Positions 23,601 to 31,129 of a stretch of DNA of 64,000 nucleotides are shown in pieces. The notes beneath the pieces are model-generated. The model had not been told where the DNA came from and did no database searches. It was given only the letters and a program-made list of their open reading frames with translations. Position 1 is the first letter of the stretch. Each line of letters starts with the position of its first letter. Source of the stretch: Ditylenchus dipsaci (taxonomy: Eukaryota; Nematoda; Chromadorea; Rhabditida; Anguinidae); NCBI GenBank assembly GCA_004194705.1, contig SADC01000845.1, positions 62,001 through 126,000 of the forward strand, given 5' to 3'. The translations under genes and the position numbers were made by a program.

Positions 23601-24818
23601 TGTTGGTGCGACCGAAGGGGGTGTGCAGGCGGCGGACTCCAAAAGGCAGGGAAATGTTGTGATTGAGGCTATCCATTAAAGAGTTCATGGTGCGGTAGCG
23701 GGCTTTGGAAATAGGCACACGAACACCCTGAAATCAGGCTGCTCTTAGTCATGCATAGCACTAGTCAAGCTAATGATTTCAGAGCTGGTCACGCAAAGGT
23801 AAGGGAAACACAACAAAGAAGACATGCCAACTACTTAACATTTTTTTGAAATTGTATTATGGACTTCTAAAGGTTTGGAAGTCAACAAGCTCTAATTTAG
23901 TTTGTAAGCAAAAATGAAATAAGTGTATTAAAGGAGACTGAGCTACCAACATTTTATTTAAAATAGAGTAAAACCGTTAAAAGACCAGCTAGCTGCCTTT
24001 TTTTAAATAAATTGCTTGGAGTCATTTATACTAATTTTTATAAATAAAAATCAAGTCTGAAACATACAGTGAAATATTCATCGCCGTCCTTGTAGAAGAA
24101 CACCTGCAAGAATAGCCAAAATTTTAGCTAGAAAAATAAAAGAGACGACGTTTAATTTGCTCCACCTACCGTTTTAGCAGAATAAGGACGCGAAAAAGTG
24201 CGATGGGAAGTGTCGGAGTATGTCTTGATCATGCCTGTAAACATAAATCATTTTTACATATATATTTTAACTACTGATTTGAATTAAATGAGCTGCAGGG
24301 TTTCTTACTAAAAATGTATCACGAATAACTGTAACAGAATCTTAATAAAGCTTTCTTAGCTAAAAAAGAGGGAATGTAAGTAGGTGGGTGATTCGACTAT
24401 ACTACGCTCTTTTTGATAGTAACAACGATGTGATTTGGGCAATCCGCTTAGAAATATAGTATCGTAACTAATTTTAATTTTTTTCAAGATGCGGACCAAC
24501 CCATCAATTATGAACACGCAAGAACATCAATAAGCTCCACCTACAACACAGGGGTGTGGGAATAAGGGACAGAGAGACAAAAGGCACTCACACACCGTTC
24601 ACGGGCTTGGCCGGTAAATTGGGAAAGTAGAGTGAGAGGTGGGTGTGAAACTGCCTTGCCACACCAGCTTTCTGCCAACTACCTGAATGTGGAATGTCCG
24701 GAGGTGGTGCTGTCTCTTCTGCTACTAGTGTCTTCTTTTGGCTGCTGAGGCTTGGGCTGCTGCCCAATGACATTGAACAATCCGACTGAAAATAATACAT
24801 AGTAGTAGTAGTAGTCAC
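10063..24818 (-). CDS. Doublecortin-IQ-PLAT multidomain protein (RP1/LOXHD1-like), about 1,425 residues
   Basis: About 25 exons whose GT/AG boundaries keep frame: 24818-24683, 24234-24170, 24103-24068, 23727-23567, 22761-22590, 21857-21768, 18922-18691, 18110-17544, 17519-17388, 17025-16975 (tentative), 16126-15507, 14274-14153, 14088-14026, 13972-13888, 13838-13654, 13604-13580, 13289-12946, 12897-12734, 12670-12592, 12176-11967, 11916-11723, 11675-11559, 10600-10480, 10425-10244, 10185-10063. Order: doublecortin 1, doublecortin 2, acidic Ser/Glu-rich linker, IQ motif, PLAT repeats. Doublecortin domains bind tubulin, IQ motifs bind calmodulin, PLAT domains bind membranes or proteins. RP1 and LOXHD1 act in ciliary axonemes or hair cells, so a sensory-cilium role is inferred. 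Start and end are uncertain: the ATG at 24818 may not be first, and the last PLAT is incomplete. One frameshift at 13000-13003 (see findings). Confidence 0.8.
11080..11430. repeat. Foldback repeat in an intron
   Basis: Inverted arms share ATTTTTGGCCACTTTCAAA and a centre-proximal GTGGTTTAGGT / ACCTAAACCA, with CCCCCCCC on the left. Left end GGTGTCCCAAG resembles a mariner terminus but the right end has diverged. Confidence 0.55.
11723..12897 (-). other. PLAT domain 3 exons with an insertion
   Basis: Exons 12897-12734, 12670-12592, 12176-11967 and 11916-11723. Core strands RMELYGDLGETGFIRLYFDE and DVSFKVESVSIGRIYGARVF are PLAT-like; an insert of roughly 60 residues (QSLYEGFSVLQEIFQKSQVD to LRRRLADEDPYIKELLTTG) interrupts the usual fold before the closing segment ESNWILSMAITDGSTLLPVV. 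Confidence 0.65.
12252..12509. repeat. Palindromic repeat of the TTTAAAGGGGCATGC family, in an intron
   Basis: Ends TTACAGGGGCATGCCCGTG and CACGGGCATGCCCTTTTAA. The inner arms contain TTCTGTACCAACTTTTTGATT and the TAGAATTTTATTTTAG centre shared with 42711-42950; 55242-55468 matches the inner arms. Confidence 0.7.
12946..13604 (-). other. PLAT domain 2 exons, with one frameshift
   Basis: 13289-12946 reads GYGTRGHSKTTEVYDS, QVDFGDIGELLKIRLEVDGS, DSPDYFLNFVELKDLDTEEQ, FAVMCGKWLRWKSTDKG. The next expected piece, FRELLAFHLGVEPLP, is present but one frame off; adding one C to the run at 13000-13003 (plus strand) joins them. Confidence 0.75.
13580..14274 (-). other. PLAT domain 1 exons
   Basis: Exons 14274-14153, 14088-14026, 13972-13888, 13838-13654 and 13604-13580. 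Opens FTYSITIITGNRWAADTEAD then LYLTLYGDLGQSERLNL, the hallmark PLAT start (Y-xI-x-TG-x-AgTdA-x-vyltLyGdxG), and closes QFLFLCNKWLDSGQVDGKIE, the PLAT end (f-C-n-WLd---gdG-i-r). All phases join. Confidence 0.8.
14516..14769. repeat. Palindromic MITE, CCGTATTTCCTC type
   Basis: 254 bp, TA on both sides; termini CCGTATTTCCTCCATAATTC and the inverse of CCGTATTTCTTCTAATAAC. The adjacent word CACCCCG..GAGTTATTA differs from sister families, which read TAATAAGCGCC or TAATAATCCCAC at the same place. Confidence 0.75.
14991..15215. repeat. Palindromic MITE, CCGTATTTCCTCTAATAAGCGCC
   Basis: 225 bp, TA-flanked; terminal word CCGTATTTCCTCTAATAAGC with GGGGCGCTTATT close behind, inverted at the right end (TGCTTATTAGAGGAAATACG). 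Confidence 0.8.
16168..16683. repeat. Identical 242-bp tandem copies separated by poly(A), in an intron
   Basis: 16168-16409 and 16442-16683 appear identical base for base. Each is a palindrome of the CAAGTGTAGTATACACCC family plus a flank of about 55 bp (GTTTAGTCGGTTTATATTTA). Between them is a run of about 24 A followed by GACACATC. Could be recent tandem duplication or an assembly artefact. Confidence 0.85.
16703..16868. repeat. Degenerate pogo-like MITE in an intron
   Basis: Starts AGTCAAACCTGAATATAAGG and ends ...GTGTCGTTGTATCCAGG. The terminal template matches the CAGTCAAACCTG...GGACAC group at 25966 and 28788. Arms eroded. Confidence 0.5.
18691..18922 (-). other. Doublecortin domain 2 exon
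   Basis: A single exon after acceptor TTTTGCAG reads MFFVLNGHPTKIYRTLINPL, RRDLNSLLEEVSEGLHTAIF, KLYSYGGERIVSMEQL. The preceding exon (21857-21768) links it in phase to domain 1. The tandem pair is the arrangement of DCX, DCLK and RP1 proteins. Confidence 0.8.
19053..19258. repeat. Palindromic core, AAAGTGATGATGCCATCATGTAG family
   Basis: Inverted arms AGTGATGATGCCATCATGT, CTCTAGTTTCTAACGAGG and AAGTGTAACACAAAAAGG. Related cores lie at 27914-28150 and 35555-35706. Flanks 18940-19050 and 19265-19340 are themselves loosely complementary (GGGGCAAATT, GGTTTT...). Confidence 0.65.
19355..20322. mobile_element. 968-bp foldback element, GGCGCTACTGGCTTATACCCC family, 8-bp duplication
   Basis: AAAGCTTT at 19347-19354 and 20323-20330. 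Both ends read GCGCTACTGGCTTATACCCC (right end inverted), with three poly(C) blocks each followed by CTACTTTCTTATA or TACTGGCTTATA words. Interior shares a hairpin with 34418-35450 (GGGGCGCAGGGGGCTTG) and the CATGCATCCAGAGTCGCTTT block. Sits in an intron of the doublecortin/PLAT gene. Confidence 0.85.
20380..20861. mobile_element. 482-bp foldback element with TCGCGAGTTGA iterated word
   Basis: GTATCGTT at 20372-20379 and 20862-20869. Left arm holds three and right arm five copies of a unit based on CTCGCGACA / TGTCGCGAGT. Termini GGAAAAATGTCAACTCGCG and, inverted, GGACGGCTATCAACTCGCG. Confidence 0.8.
21103..21276. repeat. Pogo-like MITE, CAGTCAGAGCTCTATATAACG
   Basis: TA-flanked, 174 bp. Starts CAGTCAGAGCTCTATATAAC and ends GAATATAGAGCTTTAACTG, with the word CATAACGTTCAGCTCTA repeated inside both halves. 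21277-21767 holds no further clear feature. Confidence 0.7.
22590..24234 (-). other. Doublecortin domain 1 exons
   Basis: Exons 24234-24170, 24103-24068, 23727-23567 and 22761-22590 spell MIKTYSDTSHRTF, VFFYKDGDEYFTGVRVPISK, NSLMDSLNHNISLPFGVRRL, HTPFGRTNIESIEQLKHLGR, then YVASSTKTLRKVNF. This follows the doublecortin pattern: fYkdGDeyfxGvrv, a Leu-rich helix, pfGvRrLhTpxG, sIeqLkxLGrYVAss. Splice phases 1, 0, 0 and 2 match exactly, which supports these exon calls. Confidence 0.85.
22867..23436. repeat. Inverted GATTCCGCGGAATTTT words and an old pogo-like remnant, in an intron
   Basis: AAGATTCCGCGGAATTTT at 22888-22905 (with a diverged copy just before it) faces AAAATTCTACGGAATAAGATT in reverse at 23404-23436. 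Between them 23225-23345 carries the GGATTC...CGTTTTT and CCCCTAGGCGGGAATG phrases of the 6172-type palindromes. Confidence 0.5.
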
Positions 24819-25126
24819 ATTATTATTAATTACAACCCAGCTAAATACACTATATTTGTTAGGTGAGGACGTGAAAAGGGCTTAATGAACCCAAATAGAC
24901 ACTTTTTATGGGTTGAAGAGTGTAGAGGATGCAAGGGGGGGGTTAAAAAGGCCGCTTCGAATACTTGAAGAGTTTGCTTTAAGAAATTATTACATCATCA
25001 TGAAAAAGTTTAAATGATCCCTTCATTTGGTGACCTTAGTGACGACTTGGTCTCTAGAGAGATCTCTACATCGAGGTTAGAATGGTAAAAAGTCTTCTCT
25101 CAAAAGACTTTTGGCTGCTTATTTTT
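24819..25126. other. Upstream region of the doublecortin/PLAT gene
   Basis: No coding exon or clear promoter motif seen. 24800-24818 is a TAGTAGTAGTAG run that overlaps the proposed first codons. From 25085 AAAAGACTTTT words begin. Confidence 0.4.
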
Positions 25127-25310
25127 GGCGCCAGTGTCATATACTCATCTCCAATAATTTTAACTTAGGTTTAAGCTTAGGCCCATAGCCTTAGGCTTAT
25201 GCTCAGGGTTTGGCCATTACTAACAAGGTTTTTGCATAACTTTTTTCTTAAAAAACTTGGTTTTAAACACTTTTGAAAAATTATTGGGGAGGGTATATGA
25301 CACTAGCGTC
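25127..25310. mobile_element. 184-bp foldback element, GGCGCCAGTGTCATATAC
   Basis: Left flank TTATTTTT (25119-25126), right flank TAATTTTT (25311-25318), 7 of 8 identical. Termini GGCGCCAGTGTCATATAC and inverted GACGCTAGTGTCATATACCC. Interior is TTAGGC/GCCTAA words. Confidence 0.7.
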
Positions 25311-25830
25311 TAATTTTTTTACTCCAAAAACATTTTTTTTGTTCCCAAAAGACTTTTTCTGCCCCAAAAGACTTTTTTTGCTACAAAAAGGCTCTTCTCC
25401 TAAAAGACTTTTTTTGCTGGGTGGGTACCCACTCCAAGATGGTCAAACTTAACAACGCTGATTACGCTAAAAACAGTTCTATCTTGCCTAATACGGTGCC
25501 TTGAATACGTTAGCGTGTATAAAAGGTCGTGTTTTTGTCGCGAAATATTCAGGCAGTACTCAAGTTGTCCAGCTGAATAAGGGACTACCTCGGTTTCGAA
25601 AGTGTGATTGATTGACCTCCAATTCACCGCTGAATATTTTTAATAATTTATATTTCTAAGAAAAAATTTTGCGAAAAATACACGTGGAGCAAAAAATTAT
25701 TTTTATAGCACGAAGAGTATTTTTGCTGCAAAAATAAGTCTTTTTGCAGCAAACAAAATTAGCAGCTAAAAAGGTCCTTTGGGAGCAAAAAAAAAGTCTT
25801 TTTGTAGCACAAAAAATCTTTGCCCGTTAG
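25311..25830. repeat. AAAAGACTTTTTTTGCT iterated-word palindrome
   Basis: Units of about 20 bp on AAAAGACTTTTTxTGCTxC at 25325-25420 face inverted units GxAGCAAAAAxAGTCTTTTT at 25660-25830; a lead-in copy at 25085-25115 lies before the 25127 element. Central 25421-25655 is unique with no gene recognised. Confidence 0.55.
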
Positions 25831-25965
25831 AATGTAAAATAATAGGCTTAGGAAATCATTTTTGACTAAATATTGTGATAGAAGAAACGAGGACTAGAAA
25901 AGACCGGGGTTAAGATTTGAAAAATTTTGGTTTGAAATTGTCGGCAACTTGGTATCTTATTAAAG

Positions 25966-26132
25966 ACGAACCTGTATATAAAGACACGTAAGGAAACAGC
26001 CAAACGCTGTCCTTGTATCAAGGTGTCCTCACATAGAGTTTTAACTGTGTGGAAAACTAAGAAACCAAGACCAAAAGATCCCAAAAACCAGCTGTATTTA
26101 AAAAATGTGTCCTTATTCACAGGTTGGACTGT
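25966..26132. repeat. Pogo-like MITE, AACCTGTATATAAAGACAC
   Basis: Terminal GAACCTGTATATAAAGACAC at the left; right half GTGTCCTTATTCACAGGTTG then GACTGTA. Internal GACACCTTGATACAAGGACAG and AGAAACCAAGACCAAAAGA are shared with 28788-28945 in the opposite orientation. Confidence 0.6.
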
Positions 26133-26390
26133 AATTATCGACCTGATATCTTAGGGGGTCATATTTTGATAGAATCGAATGTGTTATATATTTGTAAGTA
26201 GCACAAAGTTTCAAAAAAATCTTAACATGAAAATAAAAAGCATAAAAATTTTCAAAATATTACAAAAAACGTTGATTTTATATTTTTTATAAATATTTAC
26301 TACCATTTCATATTAGTAGAATAAAAACAGAATTTTTTAAAAGTTTTTTGTGAGAAGATTTTTAAAGAAAAACACTGTGTAGGGCTTCCT

Positions 26391-26798
26391 GTGATACAAG
26401 ACTTCTTTTTGACTTTTGCCAAACAACAACCAGTGAAAGGTTGGACAATTGTGGAAAGTAGTCGGCTGATTACTTGCTCGATTTGTTTCCTGTGCTTAAT
26501 TACTGTTTATGGTGGCAATAAGTGTGTGTGTGACTTAGAAGCAATTATAGACCATACTAATCCGAAGGAAGCAATAAAATATCAACTTTACACGTTTTGG
26601 CTCGTTAAATTGCCTTTACGGCATTTTGCTTATAGCAGTTTACTATTTTGTTTAAAAGACTTCTGTTGGAGATTTAAAAAACTGCGAACTAAGTCGTTGA
26701 AATCACAAACTAAAAGTTTAAAAAAAGATATGATGTGGTGGTATCACGGATCAGCGCATAAAGAGCTATTTTTACATACTTGCTTTTTTGAAATTTGA
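26391..26798 (+). other. 135-codon open frame, origin unknown
   Basis: ATG at 26391 (MIQDFFLTFAKQQPVKG) to a stop at 26798, with a Cys/Leu-rich middle (ITCSICFLCLITVYGGN) and Lys/Arg-rich C-terminus (KSLKSQTKSLKK). Longest uninterrupted frame in its neighbourhood. No family recognised, no splice partners found. Base composition is like the surrounding non-coding DNA, so it may be chance. Confidence 0.2.
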
Positions 26799-26813
26799 AA
26801 AATACGAAAATTT

Positions 26814-27041
26814 GACGCTACTCGTTTTTAAACCCCCATCCCTCCAAAAAAAGCTACTCGGTTTTAAACCACCCCCCCCCCGGTCCAAAAACCATACTTT
26901 TTATTTGAAAAATGCTGAAATTATTACGTGTCATCGCTGAGCCTAATGCCTACGGCCCTAAGTCTAAGCCTAAGGGCTAGGCCTAATTCCTAAGCCTGAA
27001 AATTATTTGTGGGGGGGGGGTATGTAAAACCGAGTAGCGCC
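26814..27041. mobile_element. 228-bp foldback element, GACGCTACTCG...CCCCC, 8-bp duplication
   Basis: GAAAATTT at 26806-26813 and 27042-27049, exact. Termini GACGCTACTCGTTTTTAAAC and inverted GGCGCTACTCGGTTTTACAT, each followed by a poly(C) block. Confidence 0.8.
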
Positions 27042-27049
27042 GAAAATTT

Positions 27050-27835
27050 ACTATGTATATTTTTGTACCCTTTTTACACAAAAACTACACTTTTTGTTAA
27101 ATCCATATTGGCTAACATCCTTTTCAGCATTCAAGTAACAAAGACGATAGCTTACACTGGAAGCCGAAAACATGAGCTGGCTGGTGGAATCCATTTAAAG
27201 TGTGAGTAGGTATGTAAATACTCAAATAGTTAAGAAGAAGCACGACCATCAGTTTTCAGCTCTTACATTAGCCATTTCACAGCAACTAACTTTTTATACG
27301 CATATATTTAATGAAATACACCATTTCATACTAATCCATACTAATAATTCACAGCCAAATTGTCTTGTTAAAATACACAAAGAGTACAAATAATTATTAA
27401 GAATGGAAATGTAAGGTTTTGCGCTGGTTTGTCAACCATTCATTTTCTCTCTAGTTTTTGTGGTTTTACATTGTTTTTTACTTGAAGTTGACAGAAAAAA
27501 GTTTATAATGTTTGTGAGTTGCTATATCAACCGCCCTTCTGCCTATTAATTGACTCTTGCCATATATGTCCATTAGGTGGGCGTGGATTAATAGTTATTC
27601 AGTCCTAAATTACTTAGAGAAAAAATTAGCCTGTTTTTCGCAGCTAAGTGTTTGCAGTAATAGTGAGAAATAGATAAAATATATTTGGCTTGCACTTTTA
27701 TAGTTCAGTCTGCCGTTGTATTACTAAATATTCTCTTGTTTCTATCCATTTCTTCGCTTCCATAAACATGAGCTAAGAACAAAATTCAATAGCATAAAAA
27801 TATCTAAATATACACGTTTCAAGATTGGATAAATC
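27050..27835. other. No gene seen
   Basis: AT-rich sequence with short open frames only. No repeat structure beyond short A/T runs. Confidence 0.5.
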
Positions 27836-27839
27836 TTAT

Positions 27840-28215
27840 ATCTGCCTTGTTCTGGATGAAAAGTGCCTTGTTTTTTCTTTTAGTCACATCAGCAAGTATA
27901 CTAGCAATTTTTTTAAAGTGATAACAGGATGACGTAGTTCTTCTCTTCTAGTTTCTAACGGGGTATTGTTTGTTGCAACATCTTTGCAAAACTTGCAGAA
28001 ACGCCATGAAATATAAAGCTACTCGGAAAAATGATTTGATTCAAACTTTCATCTTTTTGTGCTGAATTTTAAAAAGATGTTGCAACAAACAATACGCCGT
28101 TAGAGACTAGAAGAGCAGGGCTACGTTATGGTGTTATCACTTTAAAAAATTGCTAGTACACTTGCTGTTGTGACTAAAAGAAAAAAACAAGGCACTTTTC
28201 ATCCAGAACAAGGCA
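27840..28215. repeat. Large palindrome with AAAGTGATAACA core
   Basis: Outer arms (CCTTGTTCTGGATGAAAAGT, GTGCCTTGTTTTTTCTTTTAG, TACTAGCAATTTTTTAAA) surround the inner core 27914-28150 (AAAGTGATAACA...TGTTGCAACAAACAATA). The inner core matches 19053-19258 and 35555-35706, but the outer arms do not. Confidence 0.7.
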
Positions 28216-28270
28216 CATTTAATTCTCGTCCTTCAAGATTTCGAAAGTCTAAATGCTCAAATCCCACATT

Positions 28271-28579
28271 ATAGGGACATGCTCGTCGCCGATGGAATAT
28301 TTTGAAAGGCGGGCACCAGTGAAATTCAAACGAGAATTAATTTGACGAAATTTTGAAAAAGTCGAGGTAAAATCATACCTCTAGTGGGAATCGAACCGAC
28401 GACCAACTTTCGCCGCTATCCCTCTAGGCCACCAATGCCATTAAACGAAGGAAGTGTTTTTGATTCCTTAATCGCAGCAGGGTACTCAATTAAAAATTAT
28501 TTTGAAATGATTCTCGTTTGAATTGACCTTGTACCCGACTTTCAAAATATTTCTATCGGCGGCGAGCATGCCCCTTTAA
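28271..28579. repeat. Foldback repeat of the GGGGCATGC family carrying a tRNA-like module
   Basis: Left ATAGGGACATGCTCGTCGCC, right GGCGGCGAGCATGCCCCTTT; the arms share TTTGAAAG..GGGCACC and TCAAACGAGAA. Centre 28384-28436, minus strand, has A-box-like TGGCCTAGAGGG and B-box-like GGTTCGATTCCC. T-stem and acceptor do not pair properly, so not a working tRNA gene. Confidence 0.65.
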
Positions 28580-28787
28580 CGCACAAAAGTTTTTAAGGTA
28601 TAATAAAATAAACAGCTTTTTCTAAACAAAAAAAAATAGCTTGCGGAAATTCCAACGGGGTTCCGACTGAGTATAAAATCTCCAAAAAAAGAGTTCTGTC
28701 TAACTCCAGATTTTTTCTGGAGACATTAGCTATAGTTTCAATCAGATTTTTTTTCATTATTATGGTTTGTTGCATCGTGTTTCTACT

Positions 28788-28945
28788 ACAGTCAAACCTG
28801 TATATGAGGACACCCTATACAAGGACACACCATTTAAAGACAGCTGGCTTTTTGGGTCTTTTGGTCATGGTTTCTTAGTTTTCTACACAGTTAAAACTCT
28901 ATGTGAGGACACCTTGATACAAGGACAGCGTAACCAACTGTAACT
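28788..28945. repeat. Truncated pogo-like MITE, CAGTCAAACCTGTATATGAGG
   Basis: Starts ACAGTCAAACCTGTATATG with GGACACC words and lacks a proper right end. Same family as 25966-26132. Confidence 0.65.
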
Positions 28946-29639
28946 AAAAGCTAAAGATGCTTGTGCATCCATATTTTCAAATTACGACCCTGATAGTATC
29001 AACATTTTCAGCTGTCATTTGCTCAAACAAGGTTTATTCATGGCTTATAAAAACATTGCAACAAAAATATATTTATAAAGATTTCATTAATGGTGCAGTT
29101 AAGTTGTTGATCACAACACAAAGTTGTTTATTAAAACTTACAAAACACTAAATACAATACACGAACAGAATGATTCTCTCACCAACAGACGAATTTTGAA
29201 TTCTAATTGGGAAAAAGTACGGGGACGGAGAAATAAGCCGCACCTGTGGTGGGCCTGGTTCAGCCCACAAACAAAATCTCGAAAATTAAAAAAAAACAGT
29301 TTTTATAAATCTCATTGAACAAAAAAAATACCTTTAATTCTTTTTTACGAGATGTCGGATTTTTATTATATTTGTAATAAAAAACAATTTATTCCTTTTG
29401 ACGGAAGGCTTCCGGGCTCAGTCCGGCGTGGGTTGGGCTGATGCCTAGGAATAAATTTTACTAAAGTTCACGAGCATGGGCCAAAACAGGCCGTCAAATT
29501 TCGCCCTGTGTACCCCCCCCCCCTGTCTCGGGTCTTAACCGAAAAAAGTTTTGATAAGTATTGAAAAACTACAGGTGGGATCAAGGAATTTTTGAATTTC
29601 ATGTTTCAACGAAAGTTTTTGTGCTTTTTAATAATAGAA
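28946..29639. other. No gene seen
   Basis: AT-rich, with a small GC-rich inverted motif at 29400-29460 (CCTTTTGACGGAAGG...GGGTTGGGCTGATGCC). No reading frame of note. Confidence 0.45.
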
Positions 29640-30030
29640 TAGCCTTCTTATCCAATATTTTTTTGGCGATCGGCCAGAGGCCTTAACGAATTTGATTGAA
29701 TGTCATATATTGGCTTTACAATGAGACTGAACTCTCGAAAAATGGGTTTGCCAACGGCCGTCTAACTCCAATGGATTGTCGAAGCCTGCGAGAATCTCTT
29801 GTAGGAGCTCATCGTTGAGTCAATCAAATCGTGCGGAGTTCCCAATGCCACCGATGGATGTTGGGGGCGAAGCCACTTACTGCTCCAAGAAAATTGGGCC
29901 GGTTCCGAGTGGTCAAGGCAAGGTGAAGCTCGCGCAAGATGAGAAGAAGTTGGCTGAGCAGATACAAGAAATCGATCTTGAGGAAGCGCAAGAAAATTTG
30001 ATTATAGTAATAAAGATATATATCTAGAGT
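29640..30030 (+). pseudogene. C-terminal fragment of a pogo/CENP-B type transposase
   Basis: Reading across frames gives MGLPTAV, LQWIVEACENL and ELIVESIKSCGVPNATDG. This fits the conserved end of pogo-type DDE transposases (W-eAW--i--elI--SFkkCGisn-lDG). Stops and shifts show decay. An acidic tail (DEKKLAEQIQEIDLEEAQEN) follows in the 29776-30027 frame. It ends about 60 bp before the TA-flanked palindrome at 30089 but is outside it. Confidence 0.6.
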
Positions 30031-30088
30031 GTTAATGAGTTTTGGGACCTGCTCTGGTTTAGGGGGACGCCTACTTTTACTATATGTA

Positions 30089-30880
30089 CAGTCAAACCTC
30101 TCTACTATGGCACCCCCAAAAGTTCGTTCCCGCCTTGGGTCCGACACTTTTTTTTAACCGAATTTTCAAAGTCTTTTATTCATTCTGTTTTGACAGTCTA
30201 GTCTCAAATATTGTAAGGATTCCGATTTTGCCGATCGTTTTTCAGAATTATAAAAAAATTCTTCTAAAAAAGCAAAAACTCAGTTTAAAAACAGGAAAAT
30301 TCAAAAATTTCTGTTTTTAAACTGAGTTTTTGCTTTTTTAGAAGAATTTTCTTTATAATTCTGAAAAACGATCGGCAAAATCGGAATCCTTACGATATTT
30401 GGTACTTCTCCGGTTGGGCCCCCCCCCCCATTTTACCAAGCCCTCCAATAATTATACAATATTTTTATTCGCAAACATATAACAAGGCAATTTGAGACCA
30501 CAAATTATACATAATATCCTCTCCTTTAAATTTCTACGCCAAACAAAATCAGAAACATAACTGCGAAAAACAGATCGATGCGTCCCATATTCGACTTTTT
30601 TCAAAGGGACAACTATCATTTCGGATTGTTGGTCAGCTTATGTTATAATTTTAATTTGTGGTCTCAAATTGCCTTGTTATATGTTTGCGAATAAAATATT
30701 GTATAATTATTGGAGGGCTTGGTAAAATGGGGGGGGGGCCCAACCGGAGAAGTACCCGATATTTGGGACCAGACTGTCAAAACGGAAATGGCAAAAGCCT
30801 TCAAAAATCGAGGTAAAAAAAGTGTCGGACCCAAGGCGGGAACGAACTTTTGGGGGTGCCATAGTAGAGAGGTTTGACTG
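30089..30880. mobile_element. Pogo-like palindrome interrupted by a second foldback element
   Basis: TA on both sides. Arms run CAGTCAAACCTCTCTACTAT, GGCACCCCCAAAAGTTCG and CCGCCTTGGGTCCGACAC and contain the GATTCCGATTTTGCCGATCG phrase. A 356-bp foldback (30401-30756) with its own 8-bp duplication lies within the right arm. Confidence 0.85.
30401..30756. mobile_element. Nested foldback element with exact 8-bp duplication
   Basis: CGATATTT at 30393-30400 and 30757-30764. Perfect inverted ends GGTACTTCTCCGGTTGGGCC followed by poly(C), then ATTTTACCAAGCCCTCC. Arms of about 120 bp. It has landed inside the 30089-30880 palindrome, so it is younger. Confidence 0.85.
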
Positions 30881-30944
30881 TAAAGAATTTATGCGCGTAT
30901 GCTGCAATGCTTGAATATGTTCAGAAGGTTGAAAAATAGAACCA

Positions 30945-31041
30945 CACCCTCTATTAGAACCACACTCTTTGATAGAACCACACCTTCCAAGGGGGGTTGA
31001 AAAATAGAAATACATGTGGTTCTATTAGAGAGAATACGGTA
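30945..31041. repeat. Right-end fragment of a CCGTATTCTCTCTAATAGAACCACA element
   Basis: GAACCACACCCTCTATTAG words repeat and end TATTAGAGAGAATACGG with TA at 31039-31040. Same terminal type as 7918-9550; the left end is missing. Confidence 0.6.
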
Positions 31042-31129
31042 GGTCAAAAGGGCCAAGAACACAATTTTGATGGGAAAGGCCGGTTAGCTAGAGAAAGCAC
31101 GGTTATAATCAAACAAAAATGTTAAAACA

